A DNA stretch of 64,000 nucleotides. Source: Rhodopseudomonas palustris HaA2 (GTDB taxonomy: Bacteria > Pseudomonadota > Alphaproteobacteria > Rhizobiales > Xanthobacteraceae). The DNA lies in assembly GCF_000013365.1 (NCBI RefSeq), contig NC_007778.1, forward strand, positions 620,001 to 684,000. The letters run 5' to 3'. This document shows positions 35,394 to 46,513 of this stretch, piece after piece; positions within the stretch are counted from its first letter, which is position 1; every line of letters starts with the position of its first letter. The notes beneath the pieces were generated by a model. The model was not told where the DNA came from. It saw only the letters and a list, made by a program, of their open reading frames with translations, and searched no databases. The translations under genes were made by a program, and so were the position numbers.

Positions 35394-36950
35394 ATGATCC
35401 GTCCGATTCTCACCGTCTCCGCCGGCACGCTGACGTCCCGCCTGCTCGGATTCGTGCGCGACGCGCTGGTCGCGGCGCTGCTCGGCGCCGGCGCGGTGGC
35501 GGACGCGTTTCTGCTGGCGTTCCAGCTCGTCAATGTGGCGCGGCGGCTGCTGACCGAAGGCGCGCTGAATGCGGCGCTGGTGCCGGCGTGGCTGCGGGTC
35601 CGCGAGCACAACGGCCCGGTCGCCGCCGCCGCCTTCGCCGGCCGGCTGCTCGGCACCGTGGCGCTGGCGACGCTCGTGCTGGCGCTGCTGCTCGGCGTGT
35701 TCATGCCGCTGTTGATCGCGCTCTTGGCGCCGGGCTTTCTCGGCCATCCGACGCTCGCGATGGCGGTGCGCGATGCCCGGCTGATGCTGCCTTATCTGGC
35801 CTTCGCCGGCCCGGTCGCGGTGATGATGGGGCTGTTCAACGCGAACGGCAAAGTCGGCCTCACCGCGTTCTCGCCGCTGCTGTTCAACATCTTGCTGATC
35901 ACCGTCACCGGCGCGCTGTTGCTGTGGCACGCCGACGAGACCCGCGCCGCGCTGATCCTGTCCGCCACCGTCGGCATCGCCGGGCTGCTGCAACTCGGCA
36001 TCCTCGTGTTCAACGGCCGCGGCGAGCGCCTGGCGACGCCGCTGCGGGTGTCGTTCGACACCGCGACGCGCGCCTTCTTCGCCAAGGCGATCCCCGGCAT
36101 GATCGCCAATTCCGGGCCGCAATTGCTGATCGTGATCGGCGCGGTCGTGGCGTCGGGGATGCCTTCCGCGGTGTCGTGGCTGTATTTCGCCAACCGGCTG
36201 ATCGAGCTGCCGCTCGGCATCGTCGGCGTGGCGATGGGCGCGGTGCTGGTGCCGGAACTGGCGCGCGCGGTGCGCGGCGACGACCGTGCCGCCTTGTCGG
36301 ACGCCGCCTCGCGCGGGCTGGAGCTCGCGCTCGGCGTGGCGTTGCCGGCGACGCTGGGGCTGATCGTGCTGAGCGGGCCGATCGTGCGGGTACTGTTCGA
36401 GCACGGCGCGTTCGGCGCCGCCGACACCGCCGCGACCGCGCAGGCGCTGGCTCTGCTGGCGCTCGGGCTGCCGGCGCAGGTGCTGGCGAAGAACTGGTCG
36501 GCGGCGTTCTTCGCCCGCGAGGACACGCGCACGCCGCTGCTCGCCACGCTGCTCGCTTTGGCCGTGGCGCTCGCCGCCGCGCTGCTGCTCGGGCGGCTAT
36601 TCGGCGCCGCCGGCGTCGCCGTCGCGATCGCGCTCGGCGCCTGGAGCAACGCAGCCCTGCTGCTGGGACGCGGCCTGAGCCGCTTCGGCGTTACGGTCGA
36701 TCCGGTGGCGCGGCGCCGCGTCGCGCTGATCGTGCTCGCGGCCGGCGTGATGGGCGGGCTGCTGGCGCTGAAGGCGGCCTTCGTGCTGCCGCTGGTCGCG
36801 CAGGCCTCGACGCTGGTGCAGGCGGCGGTGCTCGGCGTCCTGATCGCCGGCGCTCTGATCATCTACGCCGCGCTGCTGATGCTGTTCGGCGTGGTGCGCC
36901 CCGCAGCGGCGCTCGGGGCGCTGCGGCGGCCGCGCGGCTTGCGCGGCTAG
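35394..36950 (+). CDS. murJ: Lipid II flippase MurJ (MviN)
   Basis: 518 aa inner-membrane protein with about 14 hydrophobic segments. The opening [37 protein letters not shown] (split at residues 8-44) and the loop [18 protein letters not shown] are diagnostic of MviN/MurJ, which moves lipid II across the membrane for peptidoglycan synthesis. The ATG at 35394 was taken since the earlier part of the open frame is not conserved-looking. trpS follows after 53 bp, the order seen in many rhizobial genomes. Confidence 0.92.
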   Translation: MIRPILTVSAGTLTSRLLGFVRDALVAALLGAGAVADAFLLAFQLVNVARRLLTEGALNAALVPAWLRVREHNGPVAAAAFAGRLLGTVALATLVLALLLGVFMPLLIALLAPGFLGHPTLAMAVRDARLMLPYLAFAGPVAVMMGLFNANGKVGLTAFSPLLFNILLITVTGALLLWHADETRAALILSATVGIAGLLQLGILVFNGRGERLATPLRVSFDTATRAFFAKAIPGMIANSGPQLLIVIGAVVASGMPSAVSWLYFANRLIELPLGIVGVAMGAVLVPELARAVRGDDRAALSDAASRGLELALGVALPATLGLIVLSGPIVRVLFEHGAFGAADTAATAQALALLALGLPAQVLAKNWSAAFFAREDTRTPLLATLLALAVALAAALLLGRLFGAAGVAVAIALGAWSNAALLLGRGLSRFGVTVDPVARRRVALIVLAAGVMGGLLALKAAFVLPLVAQASTLVQAAVLGVLIAGALIIYAALLMLFGVVRPAAALGALRRPRGLRG

Positions 36951-37003
36951 CGCGCTTGTGCCACTTCACGGCGCCTTTCCCAGTACGCGCAGGAATACGA
37001 CCA

Positions 37004-38056
37004 ATGGCCATCACGCAGCGGGTTTTCTCCGGGGTCCAGCCGACCGGCAATCTGCATCTCGGCAACTACCTCGGCGCGATCGTGAATTTCGTGAAGCTGC
37101 AGGAGACTCACAACTGCATCTATTGCGTGGTCGATCTGCACGCCATCACCGTGCCGGTGACGGTCTGGGGCGGCCCGGACGAATTGCGTCGCAACACCCG
37201 CGAGGTCACCGCGGCGTTCATCGCCGCCGGCATCGATCCGCAGAAGCACATCATCTTCAACCAGAGCCAAGTCGCCGAACACGCCGAACTCGCCTGGGTG
37301 TTCAATTGCGTCGCCCGGCTCGGCTGGCTCAACCGCATGACCCAGTTCAAGGAGAAGGCCGGCAAGGACCGCGAGAACGCCTCGATTGGACTATATGATT
37401 ATCCGGTGCTGATGGCGTCCGACATTCTGGTCTACCGCGCCACCCATGTGCCGGTCGGCGAGGACCAGAAGCAGCATCTGGAACTGACCCGCGACATCGC
37501 CCAGAAGTTCAACAACGACTTCTCCGCCTCGATCGCCGCGCAGGGCCTCGGCGACGCTTACTTCCCGCTGCCCGAGCCGGTGATCACCGGGCCTGCGACC
37601 CGGGTGATGAGCCTGCGCGACGGCACCAAGAAGATGTCGAAATCGGATCCGTCGGACTACTCGCGCATCAACCTCACCGACGACGCCGACGCGATCGCGC
37701 AGAAGATCCGCAAGGCCAAGACCGATCCGGAGCCGCTGCCGACCGAGGAGAAGGGGCTGGAGCCGCGCCCGGAGGCCGACAATCTGGTCGGCATCTTTGC
37801 GGCGCTGGCCGGCAAGCCGAAGGCCCAGGTGCTGAGCGAATTCGGCGGCGGGCAGTTCTCCGCATTCAAGTCGAATCTGGTCGATCTCGCGGTCGAGAAA
37901 TTGTCGCCGATCGCCGGCGAGATGAAGCGGCTGTCGGCCGACCACGGCTATGTCGATTCGGTGCTGGCATCGGGCAGCGACCGCGCCCGCGTGATCGCCG
38001 CCGAAACCATGACGGCGGTCAAGGACATCATGGGCATGGTGCGGAAGAAGGGCTGA
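37004..38056 (+). CDS. trpS: Tryptophanyl-tRNA synthetase
   Basis: 350 aa class I synthetase. The HIGH motif occurs as [12 protein letters not shown] near residue 15, and the KMSKS motif as [10 protein letters not shown] near 210. SGVQPTGN and [18 protein letters not shown], typical of bacterial TrpRS, are also present. It charges tRNA-Trp in the cytoplasm. AGGAA lies 8 bp before the ATG. A family A palindrome follows the stop. Confidence 0.96.
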   Translation: MAITQRVFSGVQPTGNLHLGNYLGAIVNFVKLQETHNCIYCVVDLHAITVPVTVWGGPDELRRNTREVTAAFIAAGIDPQKHIIFNQSQVAEHAELAWVFNCVARLGWLNRMTQFKEKAGKDRENASIGLYDYPVLMASDILVYRATHVPVGEDQKQHLELTRDIAQKFNNDFSASIAAQGLGDAYFPLPEPVITGPATRVMSLRDGTKKMSKSDPSDYSRINLTDDADAIAQKIRKAKTDPEPLPTEEKGLEPRPEADNLVGIFAALAGKPKAQVLSEFGGGQFSAFKSNLVDLAVEKLSPIAGEMKRLSADHGYVDSVLASGSDRARVIAAETMTAVKDIMGMVRKKG

Positions 38057-38088
38057 GCTGTTCTTTCGCCGCCCGCTACGCCCTCTCC

Positions 38089-38192
38089 GTCATCCTGAGG
38101 TGCGCGCCCTTGCGCGCCTCGAAGGATGGCCGCAGGCACCTCGCGCGCAGCCGCATCCTTCGAGGCTCGCTGCGCTCGCGCCTCAGGATGAC
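38089..38192. repeat. Dispersed palindrome, family A
   Basis: GTCATCCTGAGGTGCGCG at the left, CGCGCCTCAGGATGAC at the right, and the inner pair CCTCGAAGGATG / CATCCTTCGAGG. It lies between trpS and the universal stress gene. Confidence 0.88.
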
Positions 38193-38287
38193 GGCGTCGG
38201 GAAAGCGTCACCCGCTTGTCCGCCACCGCGCTGCCGTGGCAGCATGGCGGGGTTTGGGCGGGCGCGCGCCTGGGATCGGGGACAACC

Positions 38288-38782
38288 ATGAGCAGCCAGC
38301 GACGCAGCTACGAATCCGGCCACAAGCCGAAATGCCTCGTCGTGGTCGACGATACCGCCGAGTGGGATCGCGCGGTGTATTACGCCAGCCGCTGGGCGGT
38401 GCGGGTCGGCGGCGGCGTGGTGATGCTGCGAGTGATCGAGATTCCCGACCAGAACCAGCAATGGCTCGGCGTCGCCGATGTGATGCGCGCCGAGGCGATC
38501 GACATCGCCGAACAGGCGCTCGACCGCGCCTCCGGCCGCGCCAATGGCGTCGCCGGCATCACCCCGGAGCGGGTGATCCGCGAGGGCGACACCATCGCCC
38601 AGATCCGCAAGGCGATCGAGGCCGACGTCGACATCACCACGCTGGTGCTGGCGGCGAGCGACGGCCCGGACGGCCCGGGCCCGATCGTCACCGCGATGGT
38701 GCGCCATCTCGGCTCGTTCCCGGTTCCCGTCGTGGTGGTGGCGTCGAGCCTGACCGACGACGACATCGACGCGCTGACCTGA
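38288..38782 (+). CDS. Universal stress protein (UspA) family
   Basis: 164 aa from the ATG at 38288; the open frame upstream to 38216 is not conserved-looking. Features: KCLVVVDDTAEWDRAVYYASRWA at the start, a helix with MRAEAIDIAEQALDRA in the middle and TTLVLAAS plus VPVVVVASSL near the end. The usual GxxGSx9GS ATP loop is not evident, so it resembles the non-ATP-binding branch. A cytoplasmic stress-related protein without known activity. Confidence 0.84.
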   Translation: MSSQRRSYESGHKPKCLVVVDDTAEWDRAVYYASRWAVRVGGGVVMLRVIEIPDQNQQWLGVADVMRAEAIDIAEQALDRASGRANGVAGITPERVIREGDTIAQIRKAIEADVDITTLVLAASDGPDGPGPIVTAMVRHLGSFPVPVVVVASSLTDDDIDALT

Positions 38783-38929
38783 TCGCGGTCACCCGATCGA
38801 AAAGTTGAATGCTTTCAAGCCACAATCGCCTTCCATTGCGGTCTGCCGGCTTGATCGTGCGTTCCGCGACGCCATCTGCTAGACACACCCTCACGCACCG
38901 GCCTTGAACCGGCGACGACGGAGATCCCC

Positions 38930-39496
38930 ATGTTCATTCAGACCGAACCCACGCCGAATCCCGCCACCCTGAAATTCATCCCCGGCCGCGTCGTGCTCGA
39001 CAGCGGCACGATGGAATTCACCGACCGCAGCCAGGCGGCGCGCTCGCCGCTGGCGGAGCGGCTGTTCGACGTCGATGGCGTCAGCGGCGTGTTCTACGGC
39101 TCGGATTTCGTCACCGTCACCAAGGACGGCGGCGACTGGCAGCACCTCAAGCCGGCGATTCTCGGCGCGATCATGGAGCACTACATGTCCGGCGCGCCGA
39201 TCCTGGCCGACGGCAAGACGGATGGCGACGCCGGCGACGAGGACGACGAGTTCTTCGCCGAGCGCGACGCCGAGACCGTCGAGATCATCAAGGACCTGAT
39301 CGAGACGCGGGTGCGCCCGGCGGTCGCCAATGACGGCGGCGACATCACCTTCCGCGGCTTCAAGGACGGCATCGTCTATCTCGCCATGAAGGGCGCCTGC
39401 TCCGGCTGCCCGTCCTCGACCGCGACGCTGCAGCACGGCATCCAGAACCTGCTGAAGCACTTCGTGCCGGAAGTGGTCGAAGTCCGCCCGGTCTGA
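38930..39496 (+). CDS. Nfu-type iron-sulfur cluster carrier (NifU-domain protein)
   Basis: 188 aa. N-terminal Nfu_N domain (MFIQTEPTPNPATLKFIPG, residues 1-85) and C-terminal NifU-like domain (about 110-188) with the cluster-binding CSGC (Cys157 and Cys160) in KGACSGCPSSTATLQHGIQ. It hands 4Fe-4S clusters to client proteins such as aconitase or lipoate synthase. The layout matches the alphaproteobacterial/mitochondrial Nfu1 type. It is upstream of tsaB by 150 bp, the order found in rhizobia. Confidence 0.93.
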   Translation: MFIQTEPTPNPATLKFIPGRVVLDSGTMEFTDRSQAARSPLAERLFDVDGVSGVFYGSDFVTVTKDGGDWQHLKPAILGAIMEHYMSGAPILADGKTDGDAGDEDDEFFAERDAETVEIIKDLIETRVRPAVANDGGDITFRGFKDGIVYLAMKGACSGCPSSTATLQHGIQNLLKHFVPEVVEVRPV

Positions 39497-39646
39497 GCGG
39501 CGCGCCCGCGCGCCATCCCGTATCCGAACGCCGTCCGGCGCGACGCGACATGCTGCGTCGCGCCATGCGTGGCTTGTCAGCGAATCTCTGTCGATCGTGT
39601 CCGTCGGGGCATGACGCGCCCGCTGCATTGCTGATATGCTTGCCGG

Positions 39647-40339
39647 ATGTTGATCCTCGCCATCGATACCGCGCTCGACGCCTGCGCCGCAGCGGTGCTG
39701 GACACCGGCGCGAACCGGCTGCTCGCCGGGGAATCGCAGTCGATGCAGCGCGGCCATGCCGAGGCGCTGATGCCGCTGCTCGGCCGCGTGATGCAATCCT
39801 CCGGCATCGGCTTCGCCGATCTCGACCGCATCGCAGTGACGACCGGACCTGGTAGTTTCACCGGGTTGCGGGTCGGGCTGTCCGCCGCGCGCGGCATCGC
39901 GCTCGCCGCCGACAAGCCGATCGTCGGCCTCACCACGCTGTCCGCCTTCGCCGCGCCGCTGGTCAGCGAGCGCGACGACACCCCGATCCTGTCGGCGATC
40001 GATGCGCGGCACGATCAGGTCTATTATCAGCTCGTCAGCGGCAACGGCACGCGTCTGGTGTCGCCGCGGGTCGGCCCGATCGGCGAGGCGCTGGAGACGG
40101 CGCGCCACGGCGCGCCGCGGCTGGTCGGCAATGCGGCGGGCCTGCTCGCCGCGCGCTGGCCGGCGCTCACCCCGCCGGCGCCGTTGATCGATCCGCAGCC
40201 CGCGCCCGACATCTTCTGGGTCGCCTGGCTCGGCGCCGCCGCCACGCCCGAGGCCGCGCCGGCGCGGCCGTTCTATCTGCGCGCGCCGGACGCGAGGCCT
40301 CAGGCCGATGCGCTGGCGCGGGCGCAGCCCGCTGCATGA
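39647..40339 (+). CDS. tsaB: tRNA threonylcarbamoyladenosine biosynthesis protein TsaB
   Basis: 230 aa. ASKHA-fold protein with LILAIDTALDACAAAVL at the start and the family motif TGPGSFTGLRVGLSAARGIAL near 68-88. It partners TsaD in making the t6A37 modification of ANN-reading tRNAs. The C-terminal part is short and Pro/Ala-rich. It is followed 10 bp later by rimI, a usual partner. Confidence 0.93.
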   Translation: MLILAIDTALDACAAAVLDTGANRLLAGESQSMQRGHAEALMPLLGRVMQSSGIGFADLDRIAVTTGPGSFTGLRVGLSAARGIALAADKPIVGLTTLSAFAAPLVSERDDTPILSAIDARHDQVYYQLVSGNGTRLVSPRVGPIGEALETARHGAPRLVGNAAGLLAARWPALTPPAPLIDPQPAPDIFWVAWLGAAATPEAAPARPFYLRAPDARPQADALARAQPAA

Positions 40340-40349
40340 CGCGGCCCGC

Positions 40350-40835
40350 ATGAGGACATGGCTGGCCGAATTCTGGGGTTACGCCGACGCGGTGGTCGAG
40401 CCTGCGACGCTGCGCGACAGTCCGAAACTGGCGCAGCTGCACGCCGCGTCGTTCCATTCGGGCTGGAGCGAAGAGGAATTCGCCGACCTTTTGAGCCAGC
40501 GCAACACACTGGTGCACCGATTGCGTATGGGACGTCGGATCATCGGGTTCATCGCCTCGCGATTCGGGGCCGACGAAGCCGAAATCCTGTCGATCGCCGT
40601 GGCTTCCGGTTACCGGGGGCGCGGGTTGTCACGGGAACTGCTGCTGACGCATCTCGGTCATCTCGCCGGCCACGGTGTCGCCAAAGTGTTTCTGGAGGTC
40701 GAAGAGAACAACCAGCCGGCGCGGCGTTTGTACCAGCGCGCCGGTTTCGAGATCGTCGGTCGGCGCGAGCGTTACTACCGGCAGCCCGACGGCCAACAAT
40801 TGAACGCATTGATAATGCGTCGCGACTTGTCCTAG
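40350..40835 (+). CDS. rimI: Ribosomal protein S18 alanine N-acetyltransferase RimI (GNAT)
   Basis: 161 aa. The acetyl-CoA-binding loop reads VASGYRGRGLSRELL (R/QxxGxG), preceded by EAEILSIAV and followed by VFLEVEENNQPARRLYQRAGFEIVGRRERYY, the classic RimI ending. It acetylates the N-terminus of ribosomal protein S18. The ATG at 40350 is 10 bp after tsaB; the longer frame overlapping tsaB is less likely. Confidence 0.9.
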   Translation: MRTWLAEFWGYADAVVEPATLRDSPKLAQLHAASFHSGWSEEEFADLLSQRNTLVHRLRMGRRIIGFIASRFGADEAEILSIAVASGYRGRGLSRELLLTHLGHLAGHGVAKVFLEVEENNQPARRLYQRAGFEIVGRRERYYRQPDGQQLNALIMRRDLS

Positions 40836-40845
40836 TTTTCGCGCG

Positions 40846-41343
40846 ATGGCACAAGTGCTCGTCGCTCCATCCCATTCAAACGATGCGTTGACGCCGATGT
40901 CCGATATGAAGGCCACTGATATGAAGGCCACCGAAATCGAAGCCCGCTGTGCCGCCACCGGCATGCGCATGACGGAGCAGCGTCGCGTGATCGCGCGGGT
41001 GCTCGCCGAGGCGGTCGACCATCCCGACGTCGAGGAGCTGTACACCCGCTGCGTCGCCGTCGACGACAAGATCTCGATCTCGACCGTGTACCGCACCGTC
41101 AAGCTGTTCGAGGACGCCGGCATCATCGAGCGGCACGATTTCCGCGAGGGCCGCGCCCGCTACGAGCAGATGCGCGACAGCCATCATGATCATCTGATCA
41201 ATCTGCGCGACGGCAAGGTGATCGAGTTCACCAACGAGGAGATCGAACTGCTACAGGCCGAGATCGCCCGCAAGCTCGGCTACAAGCTGGTCGATCACCG
41301 GCTCGAGCTGTATTGCGTCCCGCTCGACGACGACAAGGCCTGA
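40846..41343 (+). CDS. fur: Fur-family regulator (Fur/Mur of rhizobia)
   Basis: Up to 165 aa. From about residue 30 it reads IEARCAATGMRMTEQRRVIARVLAE, then the recognition helix SISTVYRTVKLFEDAG and the metal-binding HHDHLINL. The zinc-binding C-terminal CxxC pairs of E. coli Fur are absent, as in rhizobial Fur/Mur proteins, which respond to manganese or iron. The start is unclear: ATGs at 40846, 40897, 40906 and 40921 are all in frame. The last has GAAGG 8 bp upstream, provided by a 15-bp direct duplication (MKATD MKATE). It closes the tsaB-rimI-fur cluster. Confidence 0.9.
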   Translation: MAQVLVAPSHSNDALTPMSDMKATDMKATEIEARCAATGMRMTEQRRVIARVLAEAVDHPDVEELYTRCVAVDDKISISTVYRTVKLFEDAGIIERHDFREGRARYEQMRDSHHDHLINLRDGKVIEFTNEEIELLQAEIARKLGYKLVDHRLELYCVPLDDDKA

Positions 41344-41409
41344 GCTGCGAGCACGGCGCGCCGGCGCGTTGCCATCGAGGCGCGAAGTCGGCTATTGACC
41401 TCTGTCTCC

Positions 41410-41531
41410 GTCATGGCCGGGCATAGCCGTTGAAGAACGGCGTCGTTCAACTCGCCTGTGCCCGGCCATCCACGTCTTTGGCGTGGCCAACTCAGCAAGA
41501 CGTGGATGCCCGGGACGAGCCCGGGCATGAC
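41410..41531. repeat. Dispersed palindrome, family D, copy 2
   Basis: Starts GTCATGGCCGGGC and ends GCCCGGGCATGAC, with the inner inverted pair CCATCCACGTCTT / AAGACGTGGATG and a small hairpin CCGTTGAAGAACGG. Between fur and the HAD phosphatase gene. Confidence 0.85.
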
Positions 41532-41553
41532 GCGTAGAAGCGAAAGTAGTTGA

Positions 41554-42207
41554 TTGAGCTGCGACCTCGTCATCTTCGATTGCGACGGCGTGCTGGTCGA
41601 CAGCGAAGTGATTTCCTGCCGCGTCCATGCCGAAACGCTGACCCGTCACGGCTATCCGATCACCACCGAACAGGTCGCCGAGCGCTTCCTCGGCCGCTCC
41701 GGCCGCGAGGCGCGGCGTGAGATCGAGGCCGAGCTCGGCCGCGCCTTCGACGACGCGCTCGAGGCGCAACTGGTCGCCGATGTGCTGCGCAGCTTCGCCG
41801 AAAGCCTCGAACCGATCCCCCACATCAACGAGGCGCTCGGCGCGCTCGCGCAGCCGGTCTGCGTCGCCTCCAGCGGCACGCTGGAGCGCATCGCCTTCGC
41901 GCTGACCCGCACCGGCCTGCACGCGCGCTTCGCGCCGCATCTGTTCTCCGCCGAGCAGGTCGAGAGCGGCAAGCCGGCGCCCGACCTGTTTCTGCATGCG
42001 GCGCGGCAGATGGGCGTGGCGCCGGCGCGCTGCGTGGTGATCGAGGACAGCGTGCCGGGCATCCTCGGCGCGACGGCCGCCGGCATGACGGTGCTGGGCT
42101 TCGTCGGCGGCAGCCATTGCGGGCCCGGCATGGCGGCGCGGCTGACCGCCGCCGGGGCCGCGACGGTATTCGCAGATATGCGGCAACTTCCTGAATTAAT
42201 TCGATAA
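41554..42207 (+). CDS. HAD-superfamily hydrolase (phosphoglycolate-phosphatase-like)
   Basis: 217 aa; the start is TTG at 41554. HAD motifs: FDCDGVLVDSE (motif I), ASSGTLERI (II), ESGKPAPDLFLHAARQMG (III) and VVIEDSVPGILGATAAGM (IV). A small cap of about 60 residues lies between motif I and II. It should remove phosphate from a small sugar or glycolate phosphate; the substrate is not determined. It begins soon after a palindromic repeat. Confidence 0.85.
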   Translation: MSCDLVIFDCDGVLVDSEVISCRVHAETLTRHGYPITTEQVAERFLGRSGREARREIEAELGRAFDDALEAQLVADVLRSFAESLEPIPHINEALGALAQPVCVASSGTLERIAFALTRTGLHARFAPHLFSAEQVESGKPAPDLFLHAARQMGVAPARCVVIEDSVPGILGATAAGMTVLGFVGGSHCGPGMAARLTAAGAATVFADMRQLPELIR

Positions 42208-42303
42208 AATCGGAAACCGGCGGGTCGGGGCGGGGCCGCCGGCTGGATTTTGCCGGCTTTGCGCTGTAAGGCAGGGCAGCTTCACCCTCGAAACCCGGAT
42301 TCC

Positions 42304-43710
<1,407 letters not shown>

Positions 43711-43715
43711 GCCCC

Positions 43716-44783
43716 TTGGCAAAAAGCGCATCGGAGTCGTCCTCGCTGATGTCCCGCCGCAAGCCCGATCGCGATTCCCTGACCCCGCCCGAAGCCCAGC
43801 CCGAGACTCAGGTCGTCATCGCCTTCGACGACAACCGCGCCGCCTCGGCGCTGGTCGGGCCGTATGGCCAGAACCTCGCCCAGATCGAGCGCCGGCTCGC
43901 CGTGGTGGTGGATTCGCGCGGCAACCACATCACCATCGCGGGCTCCCGCGAGGGCTGCGACGCCGCCCGGCGGGTGCTGGAAGCGCTGTATGCTCAGGCG
44001 GTGGCGGGCAACGATCTCAGCCAGGGCGACGTCGACGGCGCGATCCGCGCGGTGATCGCGCAGGGCTCGCTGTTCGAGTTCGACGCCAAATCGACCGCCG
44101 GCGCGTTCGAGGCGATCAATCTGCGCAAGCGCCCGGTGCGGGCGCGCACCGCGGCGCAGGATTCCTACATCCGGGCGCTGAAGCGCCACGAGCTGGTGTT
44201 CGGCGTCGGCCCGGCCGGCACCGGCAAGACCTGGCTCGCGGTCGCCCATGCGGCGCAATTGTTCGAACGCAAGGAAGTCGACAAGATCATCCTCACCCGC
44301 CCCGCGGTCGAGGCCGGCGAGCGGCTCGGCTTCCTGCCGGGCGATCTGCGCGAGAAGGTCGATCCGTATCTGCGGCCGATCTACGACGCGCTGTATGATC
44401 TGATGGATTCGCGGATCGTCGAGCGCGCGCTGCAGACCAACGAGATCGAGATCGCGCCGCTCGCCTTCATGCGCGGCCGCACTTTGACCAACGCCGCCAT
44501 CATCCTCGACGAGGCGCAGAACACCACCTCGATGCAGATGAAAATGTTTCTCACCCGGCTCGGCGAGAACTCGCGGATGATCGTCACCGGCGACCCGAGC
44601 CAGGTCGACCTGCCGAACGGCCAGACCTCGGGACTGTCCGAGGCCGTGAAGCTGCTGGCCGGCGTCGAGGGCATCGCCCAGGTCAAGTTCACCGCCGAGG
44701 ACGTCATTCGCCACGAATTGGTGGCGCGGATCGTCGCCGCCTATGAGGGGATCCCGCCGAAACCGGCGGGCGGCGCAGCCTGA
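43716..44783 (+). CDS. ybeZ: PhoH-like ATPase (YbeZ)
   Basis: 355 aa from a TTG at 43716; an ATG at 43749 (11 codons later) is an alternative. An N-terminal KH-like part ([20 protein letters not shown]) precedes the P-loop [15 protein letters not shown] near 170. Walker B is [15 protein letters not shown], then the [10 protein letters not shown] sensor. It works with YbeY in ribosome quality control and RNA processing in many bacteria. The stop overlaps the ybeY start (ATGA). Confidence 0.9.
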   Translation: MAKSASESSSLMSRRKPDRDSLTPPEAQPETQVVIAFDDNRAASALVGPYGQNLAQIERRLAVVVDSRGNHITIAGSREGCDAARRVLEALYAQAVAGNDLSQGDVDGAIRAVIAQGSLFEFDAKSTAGAFEAINLRKRPVRARTAAQDSYIRALKRHELVFGVGPAGTGKTWLAVAHAAQLFERKEVDKIILTRPAVEAGERLGFLPGDLREKVDPYLRPIYDALYDLMDSRIVERALQTNEIEIAPLAFMRGRTLTNAAIILDEAQNTTSMQMKMFLTRLGENSRMIVTGDPSQVDLPNGQTSGLSEAVKLLAGVEGIAQVKFTAEDVIRHELVARIVAAYEGIPPKPAGGAA

Positions 44784-45370
44784 TGTCACAATTCAAAACC
44801 GGGAGCCGTGCCGATTGCATCGGGCCGGCTCGGGGCAGTAATTTCGGACCGATGAGTCATTCCGCCGTTCCCGCCACCGAGGTCGTGATCGCCGCCGATT
44901 GCTGGCGCTCCGAAGCCTCCGCCGAAGCGACCGTGCTGCGCGCCATCGAAGCCGCCGCCGCGATGGTCGACGCCGACACCGGCGAGGCCGAACTCGCCGT
45001 GATGCTGACCGACGACGACGGCATCCGCGCGCTCAACGCCTCGTATCGCGGCCAGGACAAGCCGACCAATGTGCTGTCGTTCCCGGCGCCGCAGCCGGAC
45101 TATCAGGGCGCTGCGCAGGGCTCGGACGTCGCGCCGAAACTGCTCGGCGACATCGCGATCGCGTACCAGACGGTGCGCCGCGAGGCCGACGACGAGGGCA
45201 AGCGGTTCGATCATCATCTCAGCCATCTGGCGGTCCACGGCTTCCTGCATCTGGTCGGCTACGACCACGAGACCGACGCCGAGGCCGAGACGATGGAAGC
45301 CGCCGAGCGCCGCATTCTCGCCGGCCTCGGCATTCCGGATCCCTATGCCGATCAGGATCGGGTGAGCTGA
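44783..45370 (+). CDS. ybeY: Endoribonuclease YbeY
   Basis: 195 aa (an ATG at 44852 would give 172 aa). The zinc motif HLAVHGFLHLVGYDH carries the three histidines of the family, and NVLSFPAP lies before it. It matures 16S rRNA 3' ends and helps clear defective ribosomes. Coupled to phoH by a 1-bp overlap and 2 bp ahead of the corC-like gene. Confidence 0.92.
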   Translation: MSQFKTGSRADCIGPARGSNFGPMSHSAVPATEVVIAADCWRSEASAEATVLRAIEAAAAMVDADTGEAELAVMLTDDDGIRALNASYRGQDKPTNVLSFPAPQPDYQGAAQGSDVAPKLLGDIAIAYQTVRREADDEGKRFDHHLSHLAVHGFLHLVGYDHETDAEAETMEAAERRILAGLGIPDPYADQDRVS

Positions 45371-45371
45371 C

Positions 45372-46502
45372 ATGCCGGACGGCGACAGAGCGCAGAGCGC
45401 AGCGCAGCCAGCGGAGCAGGACTTACCACGCGGCCAGCAACTGCCGGCGGTGGTGCATCAGGGCGAGGTGCTGCGGCCGGCCGGCGCGGCCTGGCTGATG
45501 CGCGCGATCCGTTCGCTGTTCGGCTGGAAGCCCGGCTCGGTGCGCGACGACCTGCAGGTCGTGCTAGACACCAGCCCGGCGGACGACACCGGCTTCAGCG
45601 CGCTCGAGCGCACCATGCTGCGCAACATCCTCGGGCTGCACGAGCGTCGCATCGCCGACGTCATGGTGCATCGCGCCGACATCGTCGCGATCAAGCAGGA
45701 CATCGCGCTCGGCGAACTGATGAGCCTGTTCGAGGGCGCGGCGCATTCGCGCCTCGTGGTCTATGACGAGACGCTCGACGATCCGGTCGGCCTGGTCCAC
45801 ATCCGCGACCTCGTCGCGTTCATGACCGCCAGGGCCAAGGTGGCGCCCGAGACCGTGGCCAAGCGCAAGAAGGCGCTGCCGGCCGGGCTCGACCTGCGCG
45901 CGATCGATCTGAAGATGCCGCTGACCGAGACCGGCATCATCCGCAAGCTGCTGTACGTGCCGCCGTCGATGCGCGCGATCGATCTGCTGGCGCAGATGCA
46001 GGCCGCCCGCATCCATCTGGCGCTGGTGGTCGACGAATATGGCGGCACCGACGGCCTGGTCTCGATCGAGGACATCGTCGAGCAGATCGTCGGCGAGATC
46101 GACGACGAGCACGACAGCGCCGAGCCGCCGTCGATCGTGCAGCAGGCCGACGGCTCGTTCGTCGCCGACGCCCGCACCAGCCTCGAGGATGCGCGCGAGA
46201 TGATCGGCGACGGCTTCGTCACCGGCGAAGCCGGCGAGGACGTCGAGACGCTCGGCGGCTATCTGGTCAATCATGTCGGCCGGCTGCCGGTGCGCGGCGA
46301 AGTGATCTCCGGCCCCGGCAATTACGAGATCGAGGTGCTGGACGCCGACCCGCGCCGCGTCAAGCGGCTGCGCATCGGCATTCGCAAGGAACGCCCCGTC
46401 GTGCGGCCGCGCGAGACGCGGCGGCGCGAGCCGGCCTCCGATCAGGCCGCCACCACACCTGCCGATCCGACCCATCCGAATCCTTCGCCGCCCGGCGACT
46501 GA
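45372..46502 (+). CDS. CorC/HlyC-family CBS-domain protein
   Basis: 376 aa. No membrane DUF21 domain, so it is the soluble CorC type. The first CBS domain includes HERRIADVMVHRADIVAIKQD, the second VPPSMRAIDLLAQMQAARIHLALVVDEYGG. The CorC_HlyC domain is near 270-345 (DARTSLEDAREMIGDGF ... RVKRLRIGI). Related proteins handle Mg/Co efflux; the exact role is not proven. Directly after ybeY and 11 bp before lnt, as in many proteobacteria. Confidence 0.88.
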   Translation: MPDGDRAQSAAQPAEQDLPRGQQLPAVVHQGEVLRPAGAAWLMRAIRSLFGWKPGSVRDDLQVVLDTSPADDTGFSALERTMLRNILGLHERRIADVMVHRADIVAIKQDIALGELMSLFEGAAHSRLVVYDETLDDPVGLVHIRDLVAFMTARAKVAPETVAKRKKALPAGLDLRAIDLKMPLTETGIIRKLLYVPPSMRAIDLLAQMQAARIHLALVVDEYGGTDGLVSIEDIVEQIVGEIDDEHDSAEPPSIVQQADGSFVADARTSLEDAREMIGDGFVTGEAGEDVETLGGYLVNHVGRLPVRGEVISGPGNYEIEVLDADPRRVKRLRIGIRKERPVVRPRETRRREPASDQAATTPADPTHPNPSPPGD

Positions 46503-46513
46503 GCGAGCACGCC

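Noticed and set aside
35588-38056. MurJ-TrpS fusion
   Set aside because: The TrpS frame is open upstream through murJ in another frame; TrpS has its own ATG and ribosome-binding site at 37004.
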